Of a DNA stretch of 64,000 nt, positions 1-7,551 are shown piece after piece. The stretch is from Acidimicrobiia bacterium. GTDB taxonomy: Bacteria > Actinomycetota > Acidimicrobiia > Acidimicrobiales > Poriferisodalaceae. The notes under the pieces are model-generated. The model was not told the DNA's origin. It did not search any database and saw only the letters and a program-made list of their open reading frames with translations. How positions within the stretch are numbered: the first letter of the stretch is position 1; every line of letters starts with the position of its first letter. Where the stretch lies: positions 21,522 to 85,521 of the forward strand of contig JAJECP010000011.1 in assembly GCA_022821985.1 (NCBI GenBank), in the 5' to 3' direction. A program made the position numbers and the translations under genes.

Positions 1-1
1 C

Positions 2-940
2 GCGATCCTGCTGGCAACCAACTATCGCAACAGCAACCAAGTGCTGGCGATGCGCAACAGCTATCACGGCCGATCGCTCACGGCCCAGGCGATCACCAGC
101 CACCGCGCCTGGTCCACCAGCAGCTACAGCGGGCTCGACGTGCAGTTCGTGCAGGGCGGCTACCGGCTGCGCAGCCCGTTCCGGCAGCTCGACGATGACG
201 CCTTCACCAATGCCTGCGTGGAGGATCTCGTCCAGCTCATCGACATGACCGATTCCGGCGGCTTCTCGGCGCTCATCGCCGAGCCCATCCAGGGCGTCGG
301 CGGCTTCGCCACGCCGCCCGACGGCTTCTTCGGGGCCATGGGCAAGGTGCTGCACTCGGAGGGGATCCTGTTCATCTCCGATGAGGTGCAGTCGGGCTGG
401 GGTCGCACCGGCGAGCACTTCTGGGGTTATGAGGCCCACGGCATCACGCCCGATGCGATCACCTTCGCCAAGGGCGTCGGCAATGGCATCACCCTGGCGG
501 GCATCGTGGCCCGGGCCGAGCTGATGAACTGCCTGACGCGCAACTCGATCACCACGTTCGGAGGGAACCCGCTCTCGACCGCGGCAGGGCGGGCCACGCT
601 GCGCTACCTGCTCGAGAATGACCTCCAGGCCAACGCTGCCGCTCGCGGGGCACAGATGCACGAGCGCCTGGCCCCCGTGTGCGACGCGTCACCGCACGTG
701 GCCGAGCTCCGCGGCAAGGGGCTGATGCAGGGTCTCGAGTTCTGCCACGCCGGCAGCATCGAGCCCGACGCCGCCACCACCGCAATGGTGCTCGAGTCCG
801 CCAAAGACCGCGGCCTGCTCGTGGGCAAGGGCGGCCTCTACGGCAACGTCATCCGCATCACGCCGATGCTGAACGTGACTGAAGCCGAGCTGGACGAGGG
901 CCTCGACATCCTCGTGCAGGTGATCGAAGCGCTCGACTGA
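2..940 (+). CDS. Class III (PLP) aminotransferase, 5' end outside window
   Basis: The reading frame is open from the first bases, so the gene begins upstream of the window and only about 312 C-terminal residues are seen. They carry the class III aminotransferase landmarks: an SYHGR segment near the start, the acidic ISDEVQSGWGRTG block that holds the pyridine-ring aspartate, and the Schiff-base lysine in FAKGVGNG (codon 470-472). The pattern resembles alanine-glyoxylate aminotransferase 2-like and other omega-aminotransferases, which move an amino group from an amine or omega-amino acid to pyruvate or glyoxylate. The substrate cannot be decided. The last 39 bases of the gene and its 3' flank recur at 3381-3419. 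Confidence 0.9.
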   Translation, partial: AILLATNYRNSNQVLAMRNSYHGRSLTAQAITSHRAWSTSSYSGLDVQFVQGGYRLRSPFRQLDDDAFTNACVEDLVQLIDMTDSGGFSALIAEPIQGVGGFATPPDGFFGAMGKVLHSEGILFISDEVQSGWGRTGEHFWGYEAHGITPDAITFAKGVGNGITLAGIVARAELMNCLTRNSITTFGGNPLSTAAGRATLRYLLENDLQANAAARGAQMHERLAPVCDASPHVAELRGKGLMQGLEFCHAGSIEPDAATTAMVLESAKDRGLLVGKGGLYGNVIRITPMLNVTEAELDEGLDILVQVIEALD

Positions 941-945
941 GCCGA
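907..945 (+). repeat. Direct repeat copy A (aminotransferase 3' end)
   Basis: These 39 bases include the last ten or so codons, the TGA stop and five following bases of the aminotransferase. An identical 39-base stretch lies at 3381-3419. Extending left to 902 (against 3376) adds one mismatch. A repeat of a gene's 3' end flanking foreign-looking DNA is what site-specific integration or a short tandem duplication leaves behind. Confidence 0.85.
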
Positions 946-1083
946 ACATCGTCTGCCGAGCCTCAGACCAAGCAGGCGGTGGCGACGAATCGCCCATGCC
1001 TCACGCCGACAGAGCGTCAAATCCGCTGGTCAGGGTTGGTTTCGGGCTGTATCTGAAAAGCCACCCCGCAGCCCATACGGGAT

Positions 1084-1491
1084 GTGATCAAGGCGGGAGT
1101 TTGCACCGCTCTATTGGCTACCGTCATGGTGGCAATCGTCAAGAGCAAAGGCAAGATCGCCAAGGCCGCCCCGTTCGCCACGAATGTGTACACAGTGGCG
1201 GAAGCGGGCGGGTGCACGCTTGTGGTTGTGGCTCTGAATGCCGTCACTGCGGATGACGACGACAGCGGCACCGACGACGACAGCGGCGGTTCCAACCAGC
1301 AGCCGACGCCGGACCCGGACGATCCCGACGGCGACTACGACGGCGACGGCAAGACCACGGCCGAGGAAGCAACCGAGGCAGCCATCAAACACCAAGCCGG
1401 CGAGATCACCGACGCGGAGTACACCCGGATTCTCAGAAGGTACTGGTGCGGCAGCGGCGACCCGTCCTACACGTCCTACTGCAGCGAGTGA
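1084..1491 (+). CDS. Hypothetical small membrane or secreted protein, Asp-rich centre
   Basis: A 135-aa protein starting at GTG 1084. The N-terminus has a hydrophobic stretch (about residues 5-18), a basic KSKGKIAK segment, then a second hydrophobic stretch (about 38-54). An Asp/Gly/Ser-rich linker follows, with a DGDYDGDGKTTAEE segment that looks like an EF-hand or dockerin-like calcium loop. A short C-terminal tail has two Cys. I do not recognise a family. It lies inside the stretch bounded by the 39-base repeats. No clear ribosome binding site is seen. Composition and frame make it a plausible gene, but it could be a chance ORF. Confidence 0.45.
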   Translation: MIKAGVCTALLATVMVAIVKSKGKIAKAAPFATNVYTVAEAGGCTLVVVALNAVTADDDDSGTDDDSGGSNQQPTPDPDDPDGDYDGDGKTTAEEATEAAIKHQAGEITDAEYTRILRRYWCGSGDPSYTSYCSE

Positions 1492-1532
1492 GGCGAAAAA
1501 CGACGCTGGACACCCCAAACTACCCTGACACC

Positions 1533-1793
1533 ATGAGCGCACCCGACACGGCTGAGACGCAACCGCAGAGGCCGCCGTTTCGGTATCTGTTTTGGTATCG
1601 GTATCTGCCGGCGGTAGTCGTCATGTTGCTCATTCTGCTCGTGAGCTACGCGCTGCCTTTCGACTACTACCGCATGGCGTTTGCGCTGTTCGGGTTGGGC
1701 TTGTGCGTGCTGGTGTGCCTCGGCACGTGGACGTATGGCCGCAGAAGGTCCCGCCGCGCTGCCGACGCTATGGCAGAGGTTTCGTTGGGCTGA
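1533..1793 (+). CDS. Hypothetical two-helix membrane protein
   Basis: The chosen start is ATG 1533, giving 86 residues; the frame is open further upstream but that part looks non-coding. The N-terminus is polar and proline-rich. Two hydrophobic helices follow (about residues 25-42 and 48-65), and a basic RRRSRR segment then predicts a cytoplasmic tail. No family recognised. It follows the 1084-1491 ORF by 41 bases in the same direction and belongs to the same repeat-bounded island. Confidence 0.5.
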   Translation: MSAPDTAETQPQRPPFRYLFWYRYLPAVVVMLLILLVSYALPFDYYRMAFALFGLGLCVLVCLGTWTYGRRRSRRAADAMAEVSLG

Positions 1794-2210
1794 CATTGCG
1801 CCTGCACCCGGGGGGCTGCACGTGTGCCCCGCCGCGCAGACCGTCACGCCGCCGACTCTCGCTCGTCGCCATCTGCCGGTCCTTCACAAGTCAGCGAGAC
1901 CACGACCAGAGGCGGACAATTGACCCACAGCGCCTCCGCGGCAAACTCAGACGCAGCACATCTTGGTGCCCTGACCACCCCCCGCACCCGCTCCTTTGCC
2001 AGGGAGCGTCTGACCGGTCCATTGAACATTGAAACAGCAACGTCCTGCTGCCTAGTTTCAAGGTCAGGCCACCTCCGCTACCCGATCACCATCATCCCAG
2101 ACGAAGAGCCGTTGCCGATAGACGCATTCCCGACAGAGGCAGCAGCGCAGGGGACGGCCGGGTCGGAGGCCGGTTGACCACTCTCGGCAGGTGGCTACCG
2201 TGACAGAGTG
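1794..2210. other. Intergenic region, about 415 bp, no supported gene
   Basis: Several overlapping frames are open here, including one of 117 codons at 1824-2177, but none has a ribosome binding site, a recognisable motif or a protein-like composition. I see no tRNA, repeat or clear terminator. It presumably holds the promoter of the RCC1-like gene that follows. Confidence 0.4.
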
Positions 2211-3332
2211 ATGCGCCTCGCTCGTACAGGTCTCGGGATTGTGCTCCTGGCGTTGGCGACTACGGCGCTGCCCGCCGCTGGCGGCGCACACGACATTCCG
2301 GACGTAGCGGGCCGGTACAGCGCACACGCGGGCGACGGCACTGCGAAGGTGCATACATCGAAGCTGGAGTCGGGGTTGTCGTGGCGACGGGCTGCCGCTG
2401 CCGTGGCCACCGATCAACTCTCCTCGTGCGGGCTGCACGCCAGCGGCCGGATCGAATGCTGGGGCTGGGCCACAGGCTTCGGGGTGCCACCGACTGGCTC
2501 CTTCACGGCCGTCACCACCGGATTCGCGCACGCATGTGGACTAGGCATCGACGGGCGAGTCGAATGCTGGGGCATTAACGAACTCGGACAGGCATCACCG
2601 CCGACAGGCACCTTCGCTGACATCTCCGCCGGGTTCTGGCATGCGTGCGGGCTGCTCACCGACGGGCAGATCGAATGCTGGGGCGGCAACGATCACGGAC
2701 AGGCATCACCGCCAACGGGCACCTTCACAGCCGTCTCGGTCGGCGACGGTCATTCGTGTGCGCTTCGCGCTGGCGGCAACGTCGAATGTTGGGGTGACGA
2801 CGAGTACGGACAGGCGACGCCGCCGACAGACACCTTCACGGCAGTCTCGGCCGGGGCCGTACATTCGTGCGGGCTGCTCACCGACGGGCAGATCGAATGC
2901 TGGGGTTACGACAGACGGGAGGCAGGGCCATTCCTCGATGATGTCGACCCGACGGCTGCCGGTCAGGGCCAAGACCCATCACGTTCGACGACCGCACCTT
3001 GCGTCGCTCCGCTCTGCTTCTTGGGGCGAGCGTCACCACCCGCGGGCGCCTTCACGGCAGTCTCAGCCGGGAGCCTTCACGGCTGCGGGCTTCGCACCGA
3101 CGGGCAAGTCGCATGCTGGGGCTTCAACGAACATGGACAAGCATCACCGCCCGCGGGCGCGTTCATCGCCGTCTCCGCCGCGCTCTGGCATACGTGCGGG
3201 CTGCGCATCGGCGGCGAGATCGAGTGCTGGGGCGACGACTACTTCGGACAGGCATCACCGCCAGCAGGCCCCTTCGCCACCGCATTCCACTTCATGTGCG
3301 TGCTGCAAGCAGAGAAGCCGAGCGCCTGCTGA
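2211..3332 (+). CDS. Secreted RCC1-like repeat protein with paired cysteines
   Basis: About 373 aa starting at ATG 2211 (GTG 2208 is equally possible). An N-terminal signal peptide (hydrophobic core LGIVLLALATTALPA) is followed by seven repeats of roughly 40 residues. Each has a C-G-L...G-x-(I/V)-x-C-W-G core and a spacer of the GQASPPxGxFTAVSAG type. This is the RCC1/BNR-like beta-propeller repeat common in secreted bacterial proteins. Each unit has two Cys, so extracellular disulfides are likely. Between units five and six an irregular insert of about 40 residues with extra Cys breaks the periodicity. The protein ends in a short tail with a final Cys. Function unknown; adhesion or ligand binding at the surface is the usual guess. 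Confidence 0.85.
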   Translation: MRLARTGLGIVLLALATTALPAAGGAHDIPDVAGRYSAHAGDGTAKVHTSKLESGLSWRRAAAAVATDQLSSCGLHASGRIECWGWATGFGVPPTGSFTAVTTGFAHACGLGIDGRVECWGINELGQASPPTGTFADISAGFWHACGLLTDGQIECWGGNDHGQASPPTGTFTAVSVGDGHSCALRAGGNVECWGDDEYGQATPPTDTFTAVSAGAVHSCGLLTDGQIECWGYDRREAGPFLDDVDPTAAGQGQDPSRSTTAPCVAPLCFLGRASPPAGAFTAVSAGSLHGCGLRTDGQVACWGFNEHGQASPPAGAFIAVSAALWHTCGLRIGGEIECWGDDYFGQASPPAGPFATAFHFMCVLQAEKPSAC

Positions 3333-3380
3333 GGCGGTGACAGCAACATGCCGGGCAGCCCTCGACGAATTGGGGCTCGG

Positions 3381-3419
3381 CATCCTCGTGCAGGTGATCG
3401 AAGCGCTCGACTGAGCCGA
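3381..3419 (+). repeat. Direct repeat copy B
   Basis: Identical over 39 bases to 907-945, the 3' end of the aminotransferase. The 48 bases between the RCC1-like stop and this copy do not continue the aminotransferase frame convincingly, so this is a detached 3' fragment, not a second gene. Confidence 0.85.
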
Positions 3420-3505
3420 CTGCGTTCAATCTGCCGCTGTCAGATGCAGAAGAGATGAGAAAAAGTAGCGCTGCTGAGAATTCGCAGCACTCGCAACGCC
3501 GGGGG

Positions 3506-3517
3506 AACCCCGGGGTT
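3506..3517. promoter_or_regulatory. 12-bp perfect palindrome upstream of DUF4143 ATPase
   Basis: The sequence aaccccggggtt reads identically on both strands and sits about 80 bases before the ATPase start. It may be an operator or part of a weak terminator hairpin. A TAAACT hexamer at 3568-3573 is a possible -10 box for the ATPase gene. Confidence 0.25.
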
Positions 3518-3599
3518 ATGCAGAATTGGGATCAGCGGCTATACAGAATGCCGGTTAGATCTCTGACTAAACTGTGATTTGAGCACTACTCTGGTTCGC

Positions 3600-4880
3600 A
3601 TGGATCTCGTTGACAGGCACATGCGGCCTCGGCTGGCGGACGCGCTCGACAACGCGCGGGTCGTGATCCTGCACGGCGCCCGTCAATGCGGCAAGACCAC
3701 GCTGGCCCGTGCTGTTGGGGCCGAGCGCGGTGGCACCTACATTACGCTCGACGACCAACAGATGCTCGATGCTGCGCATGCCGATCCGCGCACTTTTTTG
3801 CGCGCCTATGCGCCGCCACTGGTCATCGACGAAGTGCAGCTCGGCGGAGACCGGCTCGTGCGCGAGATCAAGATCGCCGTCGACGAGGACGGCACCCGGG
3901 GCCGCTTCCTGCTCACCGGCTCGACGAACTTCCTGACCGTGCCGATCGTCAGCGAATCTCTGGCCGGGCGGGCCGTCATCTTGCGTCTGTGGCCGTTTTC
4001 GCAGGCTGAGCTGGCTGCTGACGGGAGGACATCTGTCATCGAGCGCTGGTTCGAAGGAGGTGTTGCTGCGCAGGAAGCGTCCGCCGCCCCAGAGGGCGGC
4101 TGGCCAGGTCGTGACGATTACTTGGGGATGGTGTGTTCCGGCGGCTATCCCGAAGTGCAACAACTCGCGCCAGCGGGACGCGCCGAGTGGTTCGACAGCT
4201 ACGTCGAGACGGTCATCAGCCGCGACATCGTGAACCTCGGCGACATCCGGCGCGCCGAACTCCTCGGACGGCTGCTGCGCCTTGCCGCCGCCAACACGGC
4301 CAGCGAGGCGAACCTGACGCGGTGGTCGCAGCAACTCGGTGCCGACCGAGCGACCGTGGAGTCGTATCTGGGCTGGCTGCGCACGGTGTTCCTGGTCCAC
4401 GAACTGCCGTCGTGGACCCGCAACCGATCGGCACGCGTTGTGCGTCGGCCGAAGCTGCATCTCACCGACAGCGGGCTGGCCGCAGCGTTGAGCGGTGTCG
4501 ACGCCGCGGCGCTGCGCACGCCGACCGCGACCGCAACCGGCGCGCTGCTGGAGACGTTCGCCGTGAGCGAGATCGCCCGGCAACTGGCAGCCCGCGCCGA
4601 TCGTGCGACGCTCTACCACTATCGCGACAACGCGGGTCGTGAAGCAGACCTCATTGTGGAGCGGCCCGACGGCACCATCGTCGCGGTCGAAATCAAGGCC
4701 ACATCCTCGCCACGCGCCACCGACCTGCGTCACATTGCCGCCCTGCGCGACAGCCTCGACCGCGCAGAGCCGGGTGCATTCCGCGCTGGCATCCTGCTGC
4801 ACACCGGCCGCCACGCGCTCAGCTTCGGCGACCGGCTTCACTCAACCCCCCTAGCAACGCTCTGGGAGCGCCCACATTGA
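3600..4880 (+). CDS. AAA-type ATPase with C-terminal DUF4143
   Basis: About 426 aa from ATG 3600 (an in-frame TTG at 3579 is the alternative). Walker A is GARQCGKTT with the lysine near residue 32; Walker B is LVIDEVQ with Asp near residue 77; a GSTNF sensor-like motif follows. The C-terminal half has the DUF4143 signature of a short winged region and a PD-(D/E)XK-like tail (READLIVE...VEIKA). Such proteins are scattered singly through bacterial genomes. Their role is unproven, though a nuclease-like or defence-associated function is often suggested because of the restriction-endonuclease-like tail. A paralogue lies at 15349-16683 and a more distant relative at 51609-52805. Confidence 0.85.
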   Translation: MDLVDRHMRPRLADALDNARVVILHGARQCGKTTLARAVGAERGGTYITLDDQQMLDAAHADPRTFLRAYAPPLVIDEVQLGGDRLVREIKIAVDEDGTRGRFLLTGSTNFLTVPIVSESLAGRAVILRLWPFSQAELAADGRTSVIERWFEGGVAAQEASAAPEGGWPGRDDYLGMVCSGGYPEVQQLAPAGRAEWFDSYVETVISRDIVNLGDIRRAELLGRLLRLAAANTASEANLTRWSQQLGADRATVESYLGWLRTVFLVHELPSWTRNRSARVVRRPKLHLTDSGLAAALSGVDAAALRTPTATATGALLETFAVSEIARQLAARADRATLYHYRDNAGREADLIVERPDGTIVAVEIKATSSPRATDLRHIAALRDSLDRAEPGAFRAGILLHTGRHALSFGDRLHSTPLATLWERPH

Positions 4881-4910
4881 TCGGCCATCCCATCCCGGAC
4901 AGCGGGATGA

Positions 4911-5975
4911 TCAGTCGAAGCTGACCGACACTTTCAGCGCGCCGGCGTCGTGGGGTTCGTGGGCCATCCGGAAGGCGTCGCCGATCTCGCTCACGTCGTA
5001 CACGTGGCTGAGCAACGGCGACACATCGATGTCGCCCGAAGCGATCAGCTGCAGCGCCTGGCGGAATGACATCGATCCGGGCTCGTCCTGGGCTCCGTAG
5101 GTGCTCGCCGCAGAGAGCCGCTTGCGGAAGAACTTCTGGAAGCGGACATGGATGTTGTCGTCGGTCGACGGCAGTCCGAACCACAGCAGCTGACCGTCCA
5201 TGCGCACGAGCTCGACTGAGTCGAGAAACGTGTCCGAGCGGCCGACGGCCTCCACGACATAATCGGCGCCGCGGCCGTTTGTCATGTCCTTGACCGCCTC
5301 GATGACCCCCGCGTTGCCGAGCTCGGCGGCATTCAGGCACTCGTCCGCGCCGTAGGCCTCGGCGACGGCGAGACGAGTCGGCGACAGGTCCGAGACGATG
5401 ACCCGCTCAGCGCCGGCTCGCTTCAGCAGGTAGGTGAAGAACAGCCCCGCCGAGCCTTGGCCCATGACCATGACCGTCTCGCCGGTGACATCACGTGGGT
5501 GCTGGCGCATGGCGTAGATCACCGTGCCGAGCTGCTGGCCCATGAGCAGGTGCGAGCGAGGCACATCGCCGGCCGGCAATGGCACGCAGTAGCTGGAGTT
5601 GATCCGTTGGAAGGCGCAGAAGCACTCGCCTACCGGTGGGTTCGGGAACGTCAGCACGTGCGTGCCCTCGGGCAGGCCCGGCGCCCGGCTCTCCACCACC
5701 ATGCCGATGCCTTCGTGACCCGGGAAACCGTGCGGGCAGGGCGGCCGGTGAGCGAGGCCGGCACCCATCATCACCATGTGCAGGTCACTGCCGCAGATCG
5801 ACGCCATCTCCGAGCGGATGAGCACGTCGTAGTTCACCGCCGTCATGCCCAAGGCGGCGTCTGGCCGGGACGATGGTGCGGCATCTGAGGAGATCTCATC
5901 CAGAGGCGGCACGGGAATCTCTTCGCATTCCATGCGACCCACATCGACCATGCGGCCAGCCTTCATCATCTCCAT
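4911..5975 (-). CDS. Zinc-dependent MDR-family alcohol dehydrogenase
   Basis: 354 aa from the chosen ATG at 5975; the frame is open 54 codons further upstream, but that would run into the divergent MFS gene and looks non-coding. The catalytic zinc ligands are visible: Cys61 in ICGSDLH and His87-Glu88 in PGHEG. A Rossmann glycine motif (VMGQGSAGLFF) begins the nucleotide-binding domain. The usual four-Cys structural zinc lobe is reduced, with only GECFC and a later Cys. Medium-chain dehydrogenases of this kind oxidise alcohols or polyols with NAD(P)+; the substrate is unknown. It is transcribed divergently from the MFS carrier, with only about 60 bp between starts, so shared control is likely. 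Confidence 0.85.
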   Translation of the reverse strand: MEMMKAGRMVDVGRMECEEIPVPPLDEISSDAAPSSRPDAALGMTAVNYDVLIRSEMASICGSDLHMVMMGAGLAHRPPCPHGFPGHEGIGMVVESRAPGLPEGTHVLTFPNPPVGECFCAFQRINSSYCVPLPAGDVPRSHLLMGQQLGTVIYAMRQHPRDVTGETVMVMGQGSAGLFFTYLLKRAGAERVIVSDLSPTRLAVAEAYGADECLNAAELGNAGVIEAVKDMTNGRGADYVVEAVGRSDTFLDSVELVRMDGQLLWFGLPSTDDNIHVRFQKFFRKRLSAASTYGAQDEPGSMSFRQALQLIASGDIDVSPLLSHVYDVSEIGDAFRMAHEPHDAGALKVSVSFD

Positions 5976-6036
5976 CGGCTCGCTACTCCCCGCGTCGGCG
6001 GCACATCGGGGCAAGTTAGCTGGCAGGCTGTCGTAC

Positions 6037-7521
6037 GTGAATGTGCCGGTGGCGACCGCTGAGCGCAGCCAGCGGTTCGTTCGGGGCTGGGTCGTGCTCG
6101 CCGGAGTCTTCGGCGTGATGATGATCACCTCGGGCATGGTGTTCTACGCCTTGGGCGCGTTCTTGGACGCCTTCGTCGACGAGCAGGGATTCAGCACCGG
6201 ACTGGCGGGTGCGGGCGTCGGCATGTTCTTGCTGGCGTCGGGTCTGTGCGGGTATTACACGGGCAAGCTGGTCAATCGCTTCGATGCCCGGTGGGTGATC
6301 ACGGCGGGCACCGCAGTCAGCACCGTCGGCATGGCACTGCTCTCTCAGGTGCGCAGCGGCTGGCAGATGTTCGTCGTGATGACCGTCTTCGGCATCGGCT
6401 TCGGGCTCTGCGGTCTCGTGCCCACCACCACGTTGGTGACGCGCTGGTTCGAGCGCCGACGTGCCGTCGCGATGGCGATCTCGTCAACCGGCCTGTCGCT
6501 CGGCGGCATCATCCTGCTGCCGCAGATGAGCGTTCGAATCGAAGCGGGCACGTTGGTCTACTGGGCGCCCCGATTCGCCGTCGTGTTCTGCCTCCTCATG
6601 CTGATCTCCACATGGTTCTTCCTTCGGGCCTGGCCCCGAGATGTGGGGCTGCTGCCCGACGGCGTCAGACAGTCCAGCGATCCGAGCGAGAGGTCCGCCG
6701 GGCCGCCGCCCGGAACTCCGTACCAGCAGGCGATCCGCACGCGGTTCTTCATCTTCACCGCCATCGGATTCGTGCTGGTGATGAGCAGCCAGGTCGGGGC
6801 GATTCAGCACATGTACAAGCTCACCGGGGATCGGCTGGGGTCGGATACCGCCGCCGCAACCGCTGTCGCGGTGCTCGCGGGCACGAGCGTCGTGGCGAGG
6901 ATCTGCGGCGGCATCGCAGCACTGAAGGTGTCGCTGCGCTGGCTGACGATGGTGCTGATGGTGGTGCAGGTGGTCGGGCTGTGCATGCTGGCTGTCGCCG
7001 GCAGCGGGCTTGCCATCCTGTTCGGCGTGCTGGTGCTGGGCAGCGCCATGGGCAACCTGCTGATGCTGCACCCGCTGATCCTGGCCGATGCCTTCGGCGT
7101 GCGGGACTACCCGCGCATCTACGGCTTCGGCTCGCTGCTGATGGTGTCCGGACTGGCCGGTGGGCCGTTCCTCACCGGCGTCCTCAACGATGCGTACAGC
7201 TACCGGTCTGCGTTCTTCGCCTTGGCAGCGATCGCCGTGGTCGGTCTGGTCGTCTACAGCTTCGCCGGCAACCCAGTCCGCGACTACCTCACAGCTCCGG
7301 CGCCGGAATCCGAGTGGGCAGCCCCGATTCGGCCTCGATCCTCACGGCCGACGCCGACGCCCGTGCTGACCGTCACGCGTGATCTCCCTGAGGGAGCGCA
7401 GGCGCCAGCGTTCGTCGGCAACGGCATCAACGGCGCTCTCGAAGACACAGACGAACTCGACGAGGCTGAACAGATTCGTCAGCGGACCGCTCCCGCCGTC
7501 TGGGTCGTGGAATCCGTGTGA
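6037..7521 (+). CDS. Major facilitator superfamily transporter
   Basis: About 494 aa from GTG 6037 (GTG 6043 also possible). There are twelve hydrophobic helices with a cytoplasmic loop rich in Pro/Ser/Arg after helix six. A basic R-W-F-E-R-R-R motif lies in the loop between helices four and five. The fold and pattern match the oxalate-formate antiporter/monocarboxylate branch. It probably moves a small organic acid or similar solute across the cytoplasmic membrane. The C-terminal 70 residues are polar and low in complexity. Divergent from the alcohol dehydrogenase, which may act on the same substrate. Confidence 0.85.
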   Translation: MNVPVATAERSQRFVRGWVVLAGVFGVMMITSGMVFYALGAFLDAFVDEQGFSTGLAGAGVGMFLLASGLCGYYTGKLVNRFDARWVITAGTAVSTVGMALLSQVRSGWQMFVVMTVFGIGFGLCGLVPTTTLVTRWFERRRAVAMAISSTGLSLGGIILLPQMSVRIEAGTLVYWAPRFAVVFCLLMLISTWFFLRAWPRDVGLLPDGVRQSSDPSERSAGPPPGTPYQQAIRTRFFIFTAIGFVLVMSSQVGAIQHMYKLTGDRLGSDTAAATAVAVLAGTSVVARICGGIAALKVSLRWLTMVLMVVQVVGLCMLAVAGSGLAILFGVLVLGSAMGNLLMLHPLILADAFGVRDYPRIYGFGSLLMVSGLAGGPFLTGVLNDAYSYRSAFFALAAIAVVGLVVYSFAGNPVRDYLTAPAPESEWAAPIRPRSSRPTPTPVLTVTRDLPEGAQAPAFVGNGINGALEDTDELDEAEQIRQRTAPAVWVVESV

Positions 7522-7551
7522 CCTGGCCCGGCCAGATGAGGGCCGAATGAA

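Noticed and set aside
1824..2177. A 117-codon frame in the gap before the RCC1-like gene.
   Set aside because: No ribosome binding site, no hydrophobic or domain pattern, and overlap with other equally open frames.
2641..3414. A 257-codon frame overlapping the RCC1-like gene and ending in the duplicated aminotransferase tail.
   Set aside because: It reads the RCC1 repeats in the wrong frame and only happens to join the repeat at its end, where the last codons are the copied aminotransferase 3' end.
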